DNA of 21,304 nucleotides, from positions 1 through 21,304 of the forward strand of contig JAFDCW010000046.1 in the NCBI GenBank assembly GCA_019312705.1, written 5' to 3'. A model generated the notes under the pieces. The model worked only from the letters and a program-made list of their open reading frames with translations. It did not search any database and was not told the DNA's origin. The translations under genes and the position numbers were made by a program. This stretch comes from Deltaproteobacteria bacterium (lineage in GTDB: Bacteria; Myxococcota; Polyangia; Polyangiales; B10-G4). Positions 1 to 7,862 of this stretch are shown piece after piece; the first letter of the stretch is position 1; each line of letters starts with the position of its first letter.

Positions 1-2
1 CC

Positions 3-443
3 GAGCGCGTTGGCTTCCGCTTCTGGAAGCCAATCGTCTGGGACAAGATGAAGATCGGGATGGGCTACCACTACCGCGCGCGTTACGAGCTCATTCTCTT
101 CTTCGAGAAGGGGAAGCGAAAGCTCAACGACTTGGGGGTGCCGGACATCATTCAATCGTCGCGTATCTAAAGAGGCTACCCAACTGAGAAGCCCTCCGAA
201 GTCTCCGAGGTGTTGATTCGTCAGAGCACGACGGATGGGGAGCTCGTGGTGGACCCATTCCTCGGTGCGGGCGGCACGGGGGTCGCCGCCGTTCAGCTCG
301 GACGGCGGTTCATGGGAAATGATACGTGCGCAGAAGCCATCAACATCTCACGAGATCGGCTCATCGCTGCCGGCGCTGCAGTGACCGAAGGGGCTCCCGA
401 CTTTCTGAAGCCGGCGAAGAACCAACTCGGCCTAGCACTATAG
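3..443 (+). pseudogene. Beta-class site-specific DNA methyltransferase, 3' part, interrupted by an in-frame TAA
   Basis: Reading from base 3, one frame encodes the C-terminal half of a DNA N6-adenine or N4-cytosine methyltransferase (N6_N4_Mtase family); the N-terminus lies outside the window. A first stretch (YHYRARYELILFFEKGKRK) resembles the region after the catalytic DPPY motif. A TAA at 168-170 follows, and the same frame then continues with RGYPTEKPSEV and the SAM-binding motif I VDPFLGAGGTG (around 249-281), ending at TAG 441-443. In this family the YPTEKP and DPFxGxG motifs belong to one polypeptide, so the TAA looks like a point nonsense mutation (one base from AAA, CAA, GAA, TAC or TAT). 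The bases AAAGAGG directly after the stop resemble a ribosome site, and GTG at 210 could restart translation. A split two-subunit enzyme or a sequence error are therefore alternatives. The next gene is a nuclease 15 bp downstream, which points to a type II restriction-modification pair. Confidence 0.82.
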
Positions 444-458
444 GAAGAAGGGATCGCG

Positions 459-932
459 ATGACCGGTAGCGACTACTCCAATCTCATAGCGGCGTACCTC
501 AGTCGGAATTACGGTGAGCGGGGCCTCGTCGTGTACCGCGAGGTTTCGCTCGGAAAGAGCATCATCGGCAAGAACAGACACGTCGATGTCTTCTGCCTCC
601 ACCAAGACACGGCCAAGGCGATGGCGATCGAGTGCAAGTATCAGCGCACTGCCGGCACCGTCGACGAGAAGATTCCGTACACGTTGGACGACCTTCGCGC
701 GATGCATATCCCCGCCTTTGCCGCATATGCGGGCGAAGGATTCTCGGTGGGCGTTCGTCACATGCTCCAGGCGAGCGAGATGGCAGCTTCCTGTCTACCC
801 GATGCAAGCTTGGAGCCGAGCAGTGCCACGCGCGAACTCGACCATCTCGTCGCCATGACTTTTGGATGGTGGGATTCGGTTCTGGTGAAGAAGTCGCCCT
901 TTGATTTGGACGGCTGGACCGCTCCGACTTGA
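459..932 (+). CDS. PD-(D/E)XK nuclease, probable type II restriction endonuclease partner
   Basis: A 157-residue protein with a compact PD-(D/E)XK nuclease core. Glu28 lies in the first helix/strand segment (VVYREVS), Asp43 in HVDVF, and Glu58-x-Lys60 in AIECKYQ. The Asp-to-ExK spacing and order match the restriction-endonuclease fold that cleaves DNA with a divalent metal. The start is set by ATG 459, preceded by the purine-rich AGGAAGAAGG, which overlaps the TAG stop of the methyltransferase, so the two genes are one operon. The nuclease most likely cuts the site the methyltransferase protects; the recognition sequence cannot be read from the window. All catalytic residues appear intact although the methyltransferase frame is broken, which would be toxic if both observations hold in vivo. 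Alternatives are a homing-type or repair nuclease of the same fold. I recognise the fold but not a named family. Confidence 0.72.
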   Translation: MTGSDYSNLIAAYLSRNYGERGLVVYREVSLGKSIIGKNRHVDVFCLHQDTAKAMAIECKYQRTAGTVDEKIPYTLDDLRAMHIPAFAAYAGEGFSVGVRHMLQASEMAASCLPDASLEPSSATRELDHLVAMTFGWWDSVLVKKSPFDLDGWTAPT

Positions 933-970
933 AGGCGCCGTGCGCGACGCATCTGATTCACTCGAGGCCT

Positions 971-1143
971 TGCGGGAGGGTCTCACCCCGGGGGCTCCGC
1001 GCGTGCCAAGTGGCCCCCAGCGCAGCCTCCACTTGGCGCGAGCGGCGAGGCGCCCTTGCGCGAGCGCGCGGGGCCGGGTGTGCAGTCTCGGCGAGCGCTC
1101 GCAGCTGCAAGGGCGCCGTACCCCGGGGTGGGACCCTCCCGTA
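971..1143 (+). other. Large folded element: three-way junction of a 21-bp closing stem and two inner hairpins
   Basis: Bases 973-993 pair with 1121-1141 over 21 positions with a single G-U pair (983/1131), extendable by G-U and U-A to 971/1143. Enclosed are two hairpins. One pairs 1002-1013 with 1029-1040 (12 bp, one G-U). The other pairs 1049-1059 with 1107-1117 (11 bp), continued by 1060-1067 with 1095-1102 (8 bp) after a small bulge at 1103-1106. The element sits between two convergent genes and contains no convincing ORF. Within these stems the non-Watson-Crick pairs are all G-U when read on the plus strand and would be A-C mismatches on the minus strand, which favours a plus-strand RNA. 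It could be a structured RNA, a bidirectional terminator/attenuator or a palindromic repeat element. I do not recognise it as tmRNA, SRP RNA, 6S RNA or RNase P RNA. Confidence 0.7.
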
Positions 1144-1195
1144 AGGCCGGGCACTCAGCTCATCTTCGGCGGGTCCAAGAACGCATGGTCAAGAC

Positions 1196-2038
1196 CTACG
1201 GGCAGGTATCGTTCGGCGCGCCGGGCGTCCCGAAATAGGTGCCGCCGGTCCTCGAATACAATCGGGTTGCGTTGCACCACCGGCCGATATCGCCGTTCGC
1301 GGAGTACGACGCACCCCGCGGGTATTGCAGAGCCGCTCCTTGGCTATAATCTCCGGAGGACCACTCGACGCGGTCGAGTTCGACGCCGGCGTACGCGATC
1401 GTGAGCACGTCACCGCTGTTTCCCAGGAAGACATCACTGCGCGTACCCGTGCCGTACACGTAGTCCCAAGGCAAATCGTGGTTCTCTGCCGGGTCACCGC
1501 TCAACGCGAAGACGTGATGATCGCCCGGCGAGAGTAGGCCCATCGTAACCGTGTGCGTGACCGGTGCGCCGTCCGTGGTCGGGCTTCCGAGCTCGAGGCC
1601 GCTCAGGTCGACGGCGCAGGAGCCGGTGTTGACGACCTCGAACCACTCGCCGGGATCCGATCCACCTTGAGACGCGACCATCACCTCGACGATTGCGAGG
1701 GCGCCGGGGCCGGGTGCACAGGTCGGGGGCCCCGTATCGCGGGTCCCCGTATCGCGAGTCCCCGTATCGCGAGTCCCCGTATCGCGGGTCCCCGAATCGA
1801 CCGGCGGGCCCGAGTCCGTCACGCGCGCGTCGTCAGGCACGCCGGCGTCTTCGACCACCATGGCCCCGTCTTCGGACGACGCGTCGAATGCCGCATCCTC
1901 GACCATGCCCCCGTCACTCATCGGCAGCGCCGAATCACCGCTCCGGGGGTTGCCCGGACGGGTGCGCTCCCTGCCGTTGCAGCCAGCGGTCAGCGTCAGG
2001 CCAAAGATGAGCAAGAGAACATGCCGACGGTACTTCAT
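1196..2038 (-). CDS. Lipoprotein with C-terminal lamin-tail (LTD) domain
   Basis: A 280-residue predicted surface lipoprotein. The N-terminus has a positively charged MKYRRH, a hydrophobic core and a lipobox ending at Cys20 (LTAGC), so the mature protein would be lipidated. Residues about 21-105 are an Asp/Gly/Thr/Pro-rich disordered linker that includes DTGTR repeats. The C-terminal ~170 residues carry lamin-tail features: an IVEVM opening strand, the GEWFEVVN motif, SGLELG, GDHHVFAL and a Trp-Cys-containing end. LTD domains are found in extracellular bacterial proteins, often as immunoglobulin-like binding modules; no enzymatic function can be assigned. The gene stands alone, 88 bp downstream of the RCC1 lipoprotein gene on the same strand, and could be co-transcribed with it. 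No clear ribosome-binding site precedes the ATG. Confidence 0.85.
   Translation of the reverse strand: MKYRRHVLLLIFGLTLTAGCNGRERTRPGNPRSGDSALPMSDGGMVEDAAFDASSEDGAMVVEDAGVPDDARVTDSGPPVDSGTRDTGTRDTGTRDTGTRDTGPPTCAPGPGALAIVEVMVASQGGSDPGEWFEVVNTGSCAVDLSGLELGSPTTDGAPVTHTVTMGLLSPGDHHVFALSGDPAENHDLPWDYVYGTGTRSDVFLGNSGDVLTIAYAGVELDRVEWSSGDYSQGAALQYPRGASYSANGDIGRWCNATRLYSRTGGTYFGTPGAPNDTCP
1731..1800. repeat. 15-bp in-frame tandem repeat in the lamin-tail lipoprotein linker
   Basis: The unit CCCGTATCGCGRGTC occurs four times head to tail from 1731 to 1790, followed by a degenerate partial copy at 1791-1800. On the minus strand it encodes the pentapeptide repeat D-T-G-T-R in the linker between the lipid anchor and the lamin-tail domain. 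Because 15 is a multiple of three, gain or loss of units by slippage would change linker length without a frameshift. Confidence 0.9.
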
Positions 2039-2126
2039 GGGTCAGTCTACGCCGCCGCGGGGCCAGATCTTTCCTGCGCATCGACGAAAACCTTGCGCTG
2101 GCCGCGGTGTGCGTCGCCCAACGACG

Positions 2127-3950
2127 CTACGGTGCTGGATTCAGAAGGACGGCGGTCGGTGAGGTTGCGGTGTCGCCGGTGATGCCGATGCCCAGCCAGC
2201 CGTCGGTGCTGTCGCCCCAGCAGTAGGGGATCCCGCCCTGCACCCCGCAGGTCGCTTCGAGACCGGCGGAGATCGAGGTCCACCCGGCGGCGGGGTCGAT
2301 ATCCACCGGCGTGGGCACGTTGCTCTGGTCCATGCTGCCGATGCCCGTGGCGCCGAAGCCGCCGAAGCCCCAGCAGAGGGCCTCGAGGCCGCCGCCCATG
2401 AGATCGATGAGGGCGCAGGTGTGGAACTGGCCGGCGGTCACCGTCTGCCAGGTGGTGAAGTCGGCACGCACCTCGGTGGGCTCGTTGACGTTGGGCGTGC
2501 CCGTCGTGTCGCCGATGCCGAGCACGCCCGAGTTGGTGCGTCCCCAGCAGTAGAGGCGCCGGGCGCCGCCGGTTACACGGATGCCGCAGGTATGGCCGAC
2601 GCCGGTCGCGACGACGGACCAATCGTTCGCGGTGCCGACCCGGGAGGGGCTGTTCTTGTCCGTGGTGCTGCCGTCCCCGAGGCGGCCGTCTACGTTCTTG
2701 CCCCAACAGTGAAGGGACCGGTCGTCGCGGATGCCGCAGGTATGGTCGAAGAAGGCCGATACGGAAATCCACCGACTGCTGCCAACCTGGGCCGGCACCG
2801 AACGGAAGGTATTGTCCCCGGTCCCGAGTTGCCCGTCGGTATTCTTGCCCCAGCACCAGAGCGTATCGTCGCTCCGAATGGCGCAGAAGTGGGTATCGCC
2901 GGACGCGACCGAGAGCCACGTATCGAGGGTGACGATTTGGTTTGGGGCGGCGTCTACTCGGCCGAAGTCGTTCGAGCCGGCGCCGAGGGCTCCGGCGGCG
3001 TTGGTGCCCCAGGTGTAGAGGTCTCCGGTGCCTGCTTCGATCGCCGCGGTGGCGACCTGGGCGGCGGCGACGTCGGCGAAGCGCAGCGCCCCGGTGTAGC
3101 CGCGCAGCGCGAAATCCCCGCCCGCGGCTGCGACCGGGCCGAGCTGCATGAATATGCCGTCGTCGCCATTTGCCCAGTAGGCGCCGTCCTCGGCCTTGAA
3201 GATGTTGGTCGTCGCCGAGAGAGAGAATTGCGGGTCGGTCGAGGTGGTGACGCACGACGAAGCGCCGCAGGTGTCCCCGGTGTCGCAGCTGGTGCAGAGG
3301 GCGCCGCCGGCGCCGCAGGCGGCGGTCGTGGTGCCCCGTTCGCAGCTCGTCCCCGTCCAGCATCCGAGGCAACACTCGTCGCTGCGGCAGATGCCCACCC
3401 CGCCTTCGCCGCAGGCGGTGCCTTCGCCTTCACAGGGCCGCGGCATCATGGCGTCCGGCATGATCGGCGTGACGCAGTTGCCGTTCCCGTCGCATTCCTG
3501 GCCGGGTGCACAGGCCGAGCCGGCACCGCCATCGCCGCTGAACGTGGAGACGACCTCCGCGGCCTCGAGGGGCAGCGTATGCTCGTCGCAGGTGCTGTCG
3601 GTGATGACGCAGTCGAGGCTCCGGGCTTCGATCAGGAACCCATAGGTCCCCTCCCCGAGCTCGTCGGGCTGGGGCGCGGCGCTCGAGGTTCGCAGGTCGA
3701 TGGTGCCGAAGTAGACCTGGGTGCTCCCGGCGCATCCCCCTTCGAGGACGCGCGTTGCGACCACCGCCGTGCTGGCCTTCTCGGTGGGGTCTTCGAAGAT
3801 GATCGTCCACGCGAGGGGCGACGCTTCGCCGCCGCAGCCGGCTACGAGCGCTGCCAAGAGCGCGGCCCAGAGCAAGGGTAAGAGCAGAGCCGGGGACGCC
3901 CTACGGAAAGTCACGCCGACATAATAGCGGGAACGCGAGCCCTGGGCCAT
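2127..3950 (-). CDS. RCC1-repeat lipoprotein
   Basis: A 607-residue exported lipoprotein. The ATG at 3950 is chosen because AGAGG lies 7 bases upstream; a later GTG at 3914 would also keep the signal peptide but lacks such a site. The lipobox LVAGC ends at Cys39. A Cys-rich region (about residues 163-236) with many paired cysteines probably forms disulfides outside the cytoplasm. The C-terminal half, from about residue 280, is a series of RCC1-type blades with recurring patterns such as WxxVxxGxxHxCAI and LWCWGxNxxGQLG. These are expected to fold into a beta-propeller used for protein or ligand binding. Such secreted RCC1 lipoproteins are common and expanded in Myxococcota; their ligands are mostly unknown. 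The gene diverges from maeB across 91 bp. No enzymatic motif is visible. Confidence 0.88.
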   Translation of the reverse strand: MAQGSRSRYYVGVTFRRASPALLLPLLWAALLAALVAGCGGEASPLAWTIIFEDPTEKASTAVVATRVLEGGCAGSTQVYFGTIDLRTSSAAPQPDELGEGTYGFLIEARSLDCVITDSTCDEHTLPLEAAEVVSTFSGDGGAGSACAPGQECDGNGNCVTPIMPDAMMPRPCEGEGTACGEGGVGICRSDECCLGCWTGTSCERGTTTAACGAGGALCTSCDTGDTCGASSCVTTSTDPQFSLSATTNIFKAEDGAYWANGDDGIFMQLGPVAAAGGDFALRGYTGALRFADVAAAQVATAAIEAGTGDLYTWGTNAAGALGAGSNDFGRVDAAPNQIVTLDTWLSVASGDTHFCAIRSDDTLWCWGKNTDGQLGTGDNTFRSVPAQVGSSRWISVSAFFDHTCGIRDDRSLHCWGKNVDGRLGDGSTTDKNSPSRVGTANDWSVVATGVGHTCGIRVTGGARRLYCWGRTNSGVLGIGDTTGTPNVNEPTEVRADFTTWQTVTAGQFHTCALIDLMGGGLEALCWGFGGFGATGIGSMDQSNVPTPVDIDPAAGWTSISAGLEATCGVQGGIPYCWGDSTDGWLGIGITGDTATSPTAVLLNPAP

Positions 3951-4041
3951 GTCGCCGCCTCTTGATCCAACTTGCCCTTCGCCAGTGACCTGGCTCCCTC
4001 GGGGCGAAATCCCTATGCTCCGGGCGATCGGACCCACGCTG

Positions 4042-6327
4042 ATGAAGACAATTCGCCGAGAAGACGCCCTCGCCTATCACGAAGAGGGTCGGCCCGGAAA
4101 AATCGAGGTCGTTCCGACCAAGTCGGTGGCGACTCAAAGGGACCTTTCCCTCGCTTACTCCCCCGGGGTCGCCGAGCCCTGTCGGGAGATCGCCCGGGAT
4201 CCGTCAACGGTCGATCGCTACACCGCCCGATCGAACCTCGTCGCCGTAGTGACCAACGGCACGGCGGTCCTGGGCCTCGGCAACATCGGTCCCCTCGCGG
4301 CCAAGCCGGTCATGGAGGGCAAGGCGGTGCTCTTCAAGCGCTACGCGGACATCGATGTCTTCGACATCGAGGTAGCCGAGACCGACCCGGAGAAGCTCAT
4401 CGAGATCGTTGCCGCCCTCGAGCCGACCTTCGGCGGCATCAACCTCGAGGACATTCGCGCCCCGGACTGCTTCGTCGTCGAGCGCGCCCTCCGCGAGCGC
4501 ATGAAGATCCCCGTCTTCCACGACGACCAGCACGGGACGGCGATCATCTCGTCGGCGGCGCTGATCAACGCCGCGGGGGTTCAGGGCAAGAAGCTCGAGG
4601 AGCTCTCGGTGGTCTGCATCGGGGCCGGGGCCGCGGCGATCTCCTGCATGGGCCTCTGGATGCGCTTCGGTGTGAAGCAAGAGAACATCGTGCTCATCGA
4701 CAGCCGCGGTGTCGTGCGCCAGGACCGCGAAGGGCCGGTCGAAGAGTTCCGGGCGGCGTTTGCTGTGCCCGCATCGGACCCGCGGCATACCCTCGAAGAC
4801 GCCTTCGATGGCGTCGACGTCATGTGCGGCCTCGCGAGCGGAGGCCTGGTCAGCCCCGAGATGGTGAAGAAGATGGCCCCCAAGCCGATCATCTTCGCCC
4901 TCGCCAACCCGGACCCGGAGATCTCCTACGAGGCCGCCCGAGAGGCTCGACCCGATGCCGTCATCGGCACCGGACGCTCCGATTACCCGAACCAGGTGAA
5001 CAACGTCCTCGGCTTCCCCTACATCTTTCGGGGGGCCCTCGATGTCGGGGCGACGGTCATCAATGAAGAGATGAAGCAGGCGGCCGCCGGGGCGCTGGCG
5101 CAGCTCGCCCGCGAGGGCGTGCCCGAGGCCGTCATGTCGGCCTACGGTGGCAGCGCGATTCGCTTCGGTCCGGACTACGTCATCCCCAAACCGATGGATG
5201 AACGCGCGCTCTACTGGGTGGCCCCGGCGGTCGCCCAGGCAGCGATCGACACCGGCGTCGCGACGCGCCCCGTCGACATGGCCGAGTACCGCCATACGCT
5301 CACCACCAAGCTCTCGCCGGCGCGGCGCGTGATGAACCAGATCACCGAGGTCGCCCGCTCCGACATGAAGCGAATCGTCTTCCCCGAGGGAGAGGACGAG
5401 AGGATCATCCAAGCAGCCCGCATCGCCGTCGACGACGAAATCGCCCACCCGGTGCTCATCGCCCGCCAGGACCGAATCGATGCAGCCGCCCAGCGCATGG
5501 GCATCAGCCTCGACGGCATCGAGGTCGTCCCCCGGGACAGCTTGCCCAAGGTCTCGGAGTACGCGGAGCTGCTCTTCCAGCGGCGCCAGCGCCACGGCAT
5601 GACCGCGGCGACCGCCGGGCGCCTCGTTCAGGCGCGACGGACCGTTTACGGGATGATGATGGTCGCGACCGGTGACGCCGACGGGCTGATCAGCGGCATG
5701 AGCTCGAACTATCGGGAGACCATCCGCCCCGCGCTCCAGATCATCGGGACCCGGGGCGGTCGGGGCCACGCTGCGGGGCTCTACATCGTCATCACCAAGG
5801 ACGACGTGAAGTTCCTGGCGGATACCACCATCAACATCGACCCGAGCGCCGAGACCATGGCCGAGACTGCGGTGCTCGCGGCGGAGCTCGTCGAAGAGCT
5901 CGGCATCAAGCCGCGGGTGGCGATGCTGTCCTTCTCGAACTTTGGCGACGCCAAGCACCAGTCCTCGGCCAAGGCGGCCGCAGCCACCGCGCGGGTGAGA
6001 GAGATGCGACCCGACCTGATGGTCGACGGAGAGATGCAGGCCGACGTGGCCCTCATCCCGGAGCTGCGCGCCCCGTATCCCTTCTCTACTCTCGAGGGCG
6101 CAGCGAACGTGCTCATCTTCCCGAATCTCGACTCGGGGAACATCGCCTACAAACTGCTCGCGGCGACCGGCGGCGGAGAGGTCATCGGCCCCCTGGTCCT
6201 CGGCATGAAGCGTTCGGTCAACGCCCTCCAGCAAGGTGCGACCGTGCAGTCGGTCCTGCACATGATCGCCATCACCGGCGCCCGCGCCATGCGCCTCGAG
6301 CGTGCCGGCCTAGAAGAAATAGTTTGA
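4042..6327 (+). CDS. maeB: Malic enzyme with C-terminal phosphotransacetylase-like domain (MaeB type)
   Basis: This enzyme catalyses oxidative decarboxylation of malate to pyruvate with reduction of NADP (MaeB-type enzymes usually prefer NADP; the coenzyme was not determined here). The 761-residue length matches the 759-residue E. coli MaeB. The malic domain shows [17 protein letters not shown] and the signature [12 protein letters not shown]. The Rossmann domain shows [13 protein letters not shown], followed by FALANPDPE. From about residue 430 the protein continues into a phosphate acetyl/butyryltransferase-like domain ([30 protein letters not shown]), which in MaeB is regulatory and binds acetyl-CoA rather than acting as an enzyme. 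ATG 4042 ([14 protein letters not shown]) fits the family N-terminus best. Upstream in-frame ATGs at 3949 and 4015 would add residues without homology and overlap the divergent gene's leader. No strong Shine-Dalgarno precedes 4042. The gene appears to be monocistronic. Confidence 0.95.
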   Translation: MKTIRREDALAYHEEGRPGKIEVVPTKSVATQRDLSLAYSPGVAEPCREIARDPSTVDRYTARSNLVAVVTNGTAVLGLGNIGPLAAKPVMEGKAVLFKRYADIDVFDIEVAETDPEKLIEIVAALEPTFGGINLEDIRAPDCFVVERALRERMKIPVFHDDQHGTAIISSAALINAAGVQGKKLEELSVVCIGAGAAAISCMGLWMRFGVKQENIVLIDSRGVVRQDREGPVEEFRAAFAVPASDPRHTLEDAFDGVDVMCGLASGGLVSPEMVKKMAPKPIIFALANPDPEISYEAAREARPDAVIGTGRSDYPNQVNNVLGFPYIFRGALDVGATVINEEMKQAAAGALAQLAREGVPEAVMSAYGGSAIRFGPDYVIPKPMDERALYWVAPAVAQAAIDTGVATRPVDMAEYRHTLTTKLSPARRVMNQITEVARSDMKRIVFPEGEDERIIQAARIAVDDEIAHPVLIARQDRIDAAAQRMGISLDGIEVVPRDSLPKVSEYAELLFQRRQRHGMTAATAGRLVQARRTVYGMMMVATGDADGLISGMSSNYRETIRPALQIIGTRGGRGHAAGLYIVITKDDVKFLADTTINIDPSAETMAETAVLAAELVEELGIKPRVAMLSFSNFGDAKHQSSAKAAAATARVREMRPDLMVDGEMQADVALIPELRAPYPFSTLEGAANVLIFPNLDSGNIAYKLLAATGGGEVIGPLVLGMKRSVNALQQGATVQSVLHMIAITGARAMRLERAGLEEIV

Positions 6328-6409
6328 GCCAAGGGTCGGTCGCGAATGCCCCGGCCATCGGTGCTCACTCGCGTCCACGTGTCCCGAAGGACTAGCTGAC
6401 CCAGTTGGG

Positions 6410-6535
6410 CCAATGGCGTCCACTTGCGTCAGTCGCCGAGCGCGCCCGCAGGCGTCGGCCGAAGGAATACCAAAGGTATTTCGAGGCCGGCGGCGAGGAC
6501 GTAAGCCGGCGAATGGCGTGAGTGGGCGCCATTGG
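6410..6535. other. Long imperfect palindrome between convergent genes
   Basis: Bases 6410-6424 pair with 6521-6535 (15 pairs, one G-U). Inside, 6425-6430 can pair with 6498-6503 and 6434-6438 with 6491-6495. A terminal hairpin pairs 6455-6460 with 6485-6490, then, after a 3x2 internal loop, 6464-6471 with 6475-6482 around an AAA loop. The element lies downstream of maeB, and its right arm directly abuts the stop codon (6536-6538) of the convergent outer-membrane-protein gene. It lacks a U-tract, so it is not a canonical intrinsic terminator. A 3'-end stability or bidirectional termination role is plausible but inferred. Confidence 0.6.
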
Positions 6536-7411
6536 TCAGAAAGGTGAGTCGCTTTCGAGACAGCCTTCTCTAAGTGCGTCGCCGCCGTCGGGGGCGAAGG
6601 TATTGGGGCAGAGGTCGTGGTCGTCGGGGACGCCGTCTCCGTCGGCGTCCGCGAGGGGGCAGCCCGGGTGGTCCGTGTCTGGATGGGGCCACATCGGCTC
6701 CGAGGGGCAGGCGTCTTCGGGGTCGACGAGGCCGTCTTCGTCACGGTCCCGGGCCGGGCAGCCGGCGTTGTGGGGGTCCGGGTGGCGGCCGATGGGGATC
6801 GCGGGGCAGATATCCTCGTGGTCGGGCACTCCGTCGAGGTCCTCGTCGGGCACGTCCTCGCCGTGGCGGGTGAAGGTCATCAAGCTGACCGAGACCCCGA
6901 AGGAGAGGAACATCGGGTTGCTGGCGCCCGGGTCCTTCATCCAGCTGAAGCGCACGAAGGGGCCGATGCCGATGATCGGGGCCAGGGGAAAATCGTAGCC
7001 GATGCCGATGTCGAAGCCGTGGGCGCTGATCTGATGCTCGGAGATGCCCCAGATCCAATGACCTTCGACGTATCCATCTCCCCAGATGTCGAAGTACCGC
7101 GTCGGGTGCAGCCGCGCGCCGAGGCGCGTGCCCAGGTAGTACGTGGACGGGTGGGATGCGGGGGCGAGCACGAAGAACTGCGTGCCGCCGTGCAGGCCGA
7201 CGCCCGGAAGGAGGTTGACCGAGAGGTGAATCGCGCCGCCCACCCCCGGGTTGAAGGCGCTGTCGCCCTCGGACTCGAGGTTGATGATGCCGAAGACCTC
7301 GATGTCTGGCGCAAAGCGGTCGAAGAGCTCCTGGGCCCCGGCCGGGGCCGACCAGGTGGCCGTGCCCAAAATGACCACGAGGGCCACGAGGCTTTGCGTG
7401 ACCCGGGTCAC
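6536..7411 (-). CDS. Outer-membrane beta-barrel-like protein with thrombospondin type-3 repeats
   Basis: A 291-residue protein starting at GTG 7411, which overlaps the TGA stop of the upstream lipoprotein gene in a GTGA arrangement. This suggests translational coupling. The signal peptide (residues 1-26) ends AGA|Q. Residues about 30-175 are rich in alternating aromatic/glycine strands (FGIINLES, GARLHPTRYFDIWGDG, IGIGPFVRFSWMK), consistent with a small beta-barrel. From about residue 180 to the end there are three Asp-rich calcium-binding type-3 repeats (DLDGVPDHEDICP, DRDEDGLVDPEDACP, DADGDGVPDDHDLCP). In many proteobacterial proteins such repeats link a barrel to a C-terminal OmpA peptidoglycan-binding domain; here that domain is absent and the protein ends soon after the third repeat. 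The role is probably structural. A longer in-frame ORF upstream lacks signal-peptide logic and was not used. Confidence 0.8.
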   Translation of the reverse strand: MTRVTQSLVALVVILGTATWSAPAGAQELFDRFAPDIEVFGIINLESEGDSAFNPGVGGAIHLSVNLLPGVGLHGGTQFFVLAPASHPSTYYLGTRLGARLHPTRYFDIWGDGYVEGHWIWGISEHQISAHGFDIGIGYDFPLAPIIGIGPFVRFSWMKDPGASNPMFLSFGVSVSLMTFTRHGEDVPDEDLDGVPDHEDICPAIPIGRHPDPHNAGCPARDRDEDGLVDPEDACPSEPMWPHPDTDHPGCPLADADGDGVPDDHDLCPNTFAPDGGDALREGCLESDSPF

Positions 7412-7854
7412 TCTTCTTCTACTGCTTCCTCTTCTGGGATTTCTGGGATTTCTGGGACTTCTTGGTCTTGGGGGGGAGCCGCGCCCTCGAGCTCGGCGAC
7501 GAACGCTTCGAGGGCCGCGCCCTGGTCGTCGGTCACCATGCGCTTCCAGACCGGCACCGATCCCGCGAAGAAGCTCAGGTCGGCGTAGGTCGTTTCGAAG
7601 CGCTCGCCCCACCGATCCGTGCCCGAGAGGGTGATCGTCCCGTCGTCGTTGACCAGGGCTCGGAGGCCCGCGAGGTCGCGACCCGGTTCCACATCTTCCA
7701 CTGCCTCGGTTTCTGCGGGAGGTGGCGCTTCGGTCGTCGGGTCCGTCGCGGCCGGCGAAGTGCCACCCGCGTCCTCGGAGCCGCAGCCCAGAAGGCCGGC
7801 GGCGCCGAGCAAAACGGCCAGAAACGCGATCGACGGAGTCGTGGGCGAGCCCAT
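7408..7854 (-). CDS. Small lipoprotein of unknown function
   Basis: A 148-residue predicted lipoprotein with a hydrophobic signal segment and lipobox LLGC ending at Cys24. A Pro/Glu/Thr-rich linker (about 26-58) follows, then a short folded-looking region with GTDRWGERFETTYADLSFF, and a very acidic C-terminus with PEIPEIPE repeats. I recognise no domain family. Its stop codon overlaps the GTG start of the outer-membrane-protein gene, so the two are almost certainly one operon and may form an envelope complex. The promoter region is shared with the divergent TPR-protein/kinase genes. Confidence 0.75.
   Translation of the reverse strand: MGSPTTPSIAFLAVLLGAAGLLGCGSEDAGGTSPAATDPTTEAPPPAETEAVEDVEPGRDLAGLRALVNDDGTITLSGTDRWGERFETTYADLSFFAGSVPVWKRMVTDDQGAALEAFVAELEGAAPPQDQEVPEIPEIPEEEAVEEE
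7432..7458. repeat. 9-bp tandem repeat encoding Pro-Glu-Ile
   Basis: TTCTGGGAT is repeated twice, with a third copy ending in C (7450-7458). It encodes the acidic PEI repeats near the C-terminus of the small lipoprotein on the minus strand. The repeat is in frame, so slippage would alter only tail length. Confidence 0.85.
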
Positions 7855-7862
7855 GGGTCTAT

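Noticed and set aside
168..170. Recoding of the stop as selenocysteine or pyrrolysine
   Set aside because: The codon is TAA, whereas selenocysteine uses TGA and pyrrolysine TAG; no supporting structure was seen.
901..1404. 167-codon plus-strand ORF crossing the folded element
   Set aside because: Arg/Ser/Gly-rich with no domain or ribosome site. It overlaps the nuclease end, the palindrome and the lamin-tail gene in antisense.
1731..1800. CRISPR-like array
   Set aside because: Repeats are 15 bp with no spacers and translate in frame as DTGTR; this is a coding tandem repeat.
2047..3375. 442-codon minus-strand ORF overlapping the RCC1 gene
   Set aside because: Out-of-frame Arg-rich translation of the RCC1 lipoprotein gene.
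4204..6261. Long minus-strand ORF (685 codons) opposite maeB
   Set aside because: It is an antisense shadow of the high-GC maeB gene; its Asp/His/Arg/Leu-rich translation has no recognisable domain and maeB is certain.
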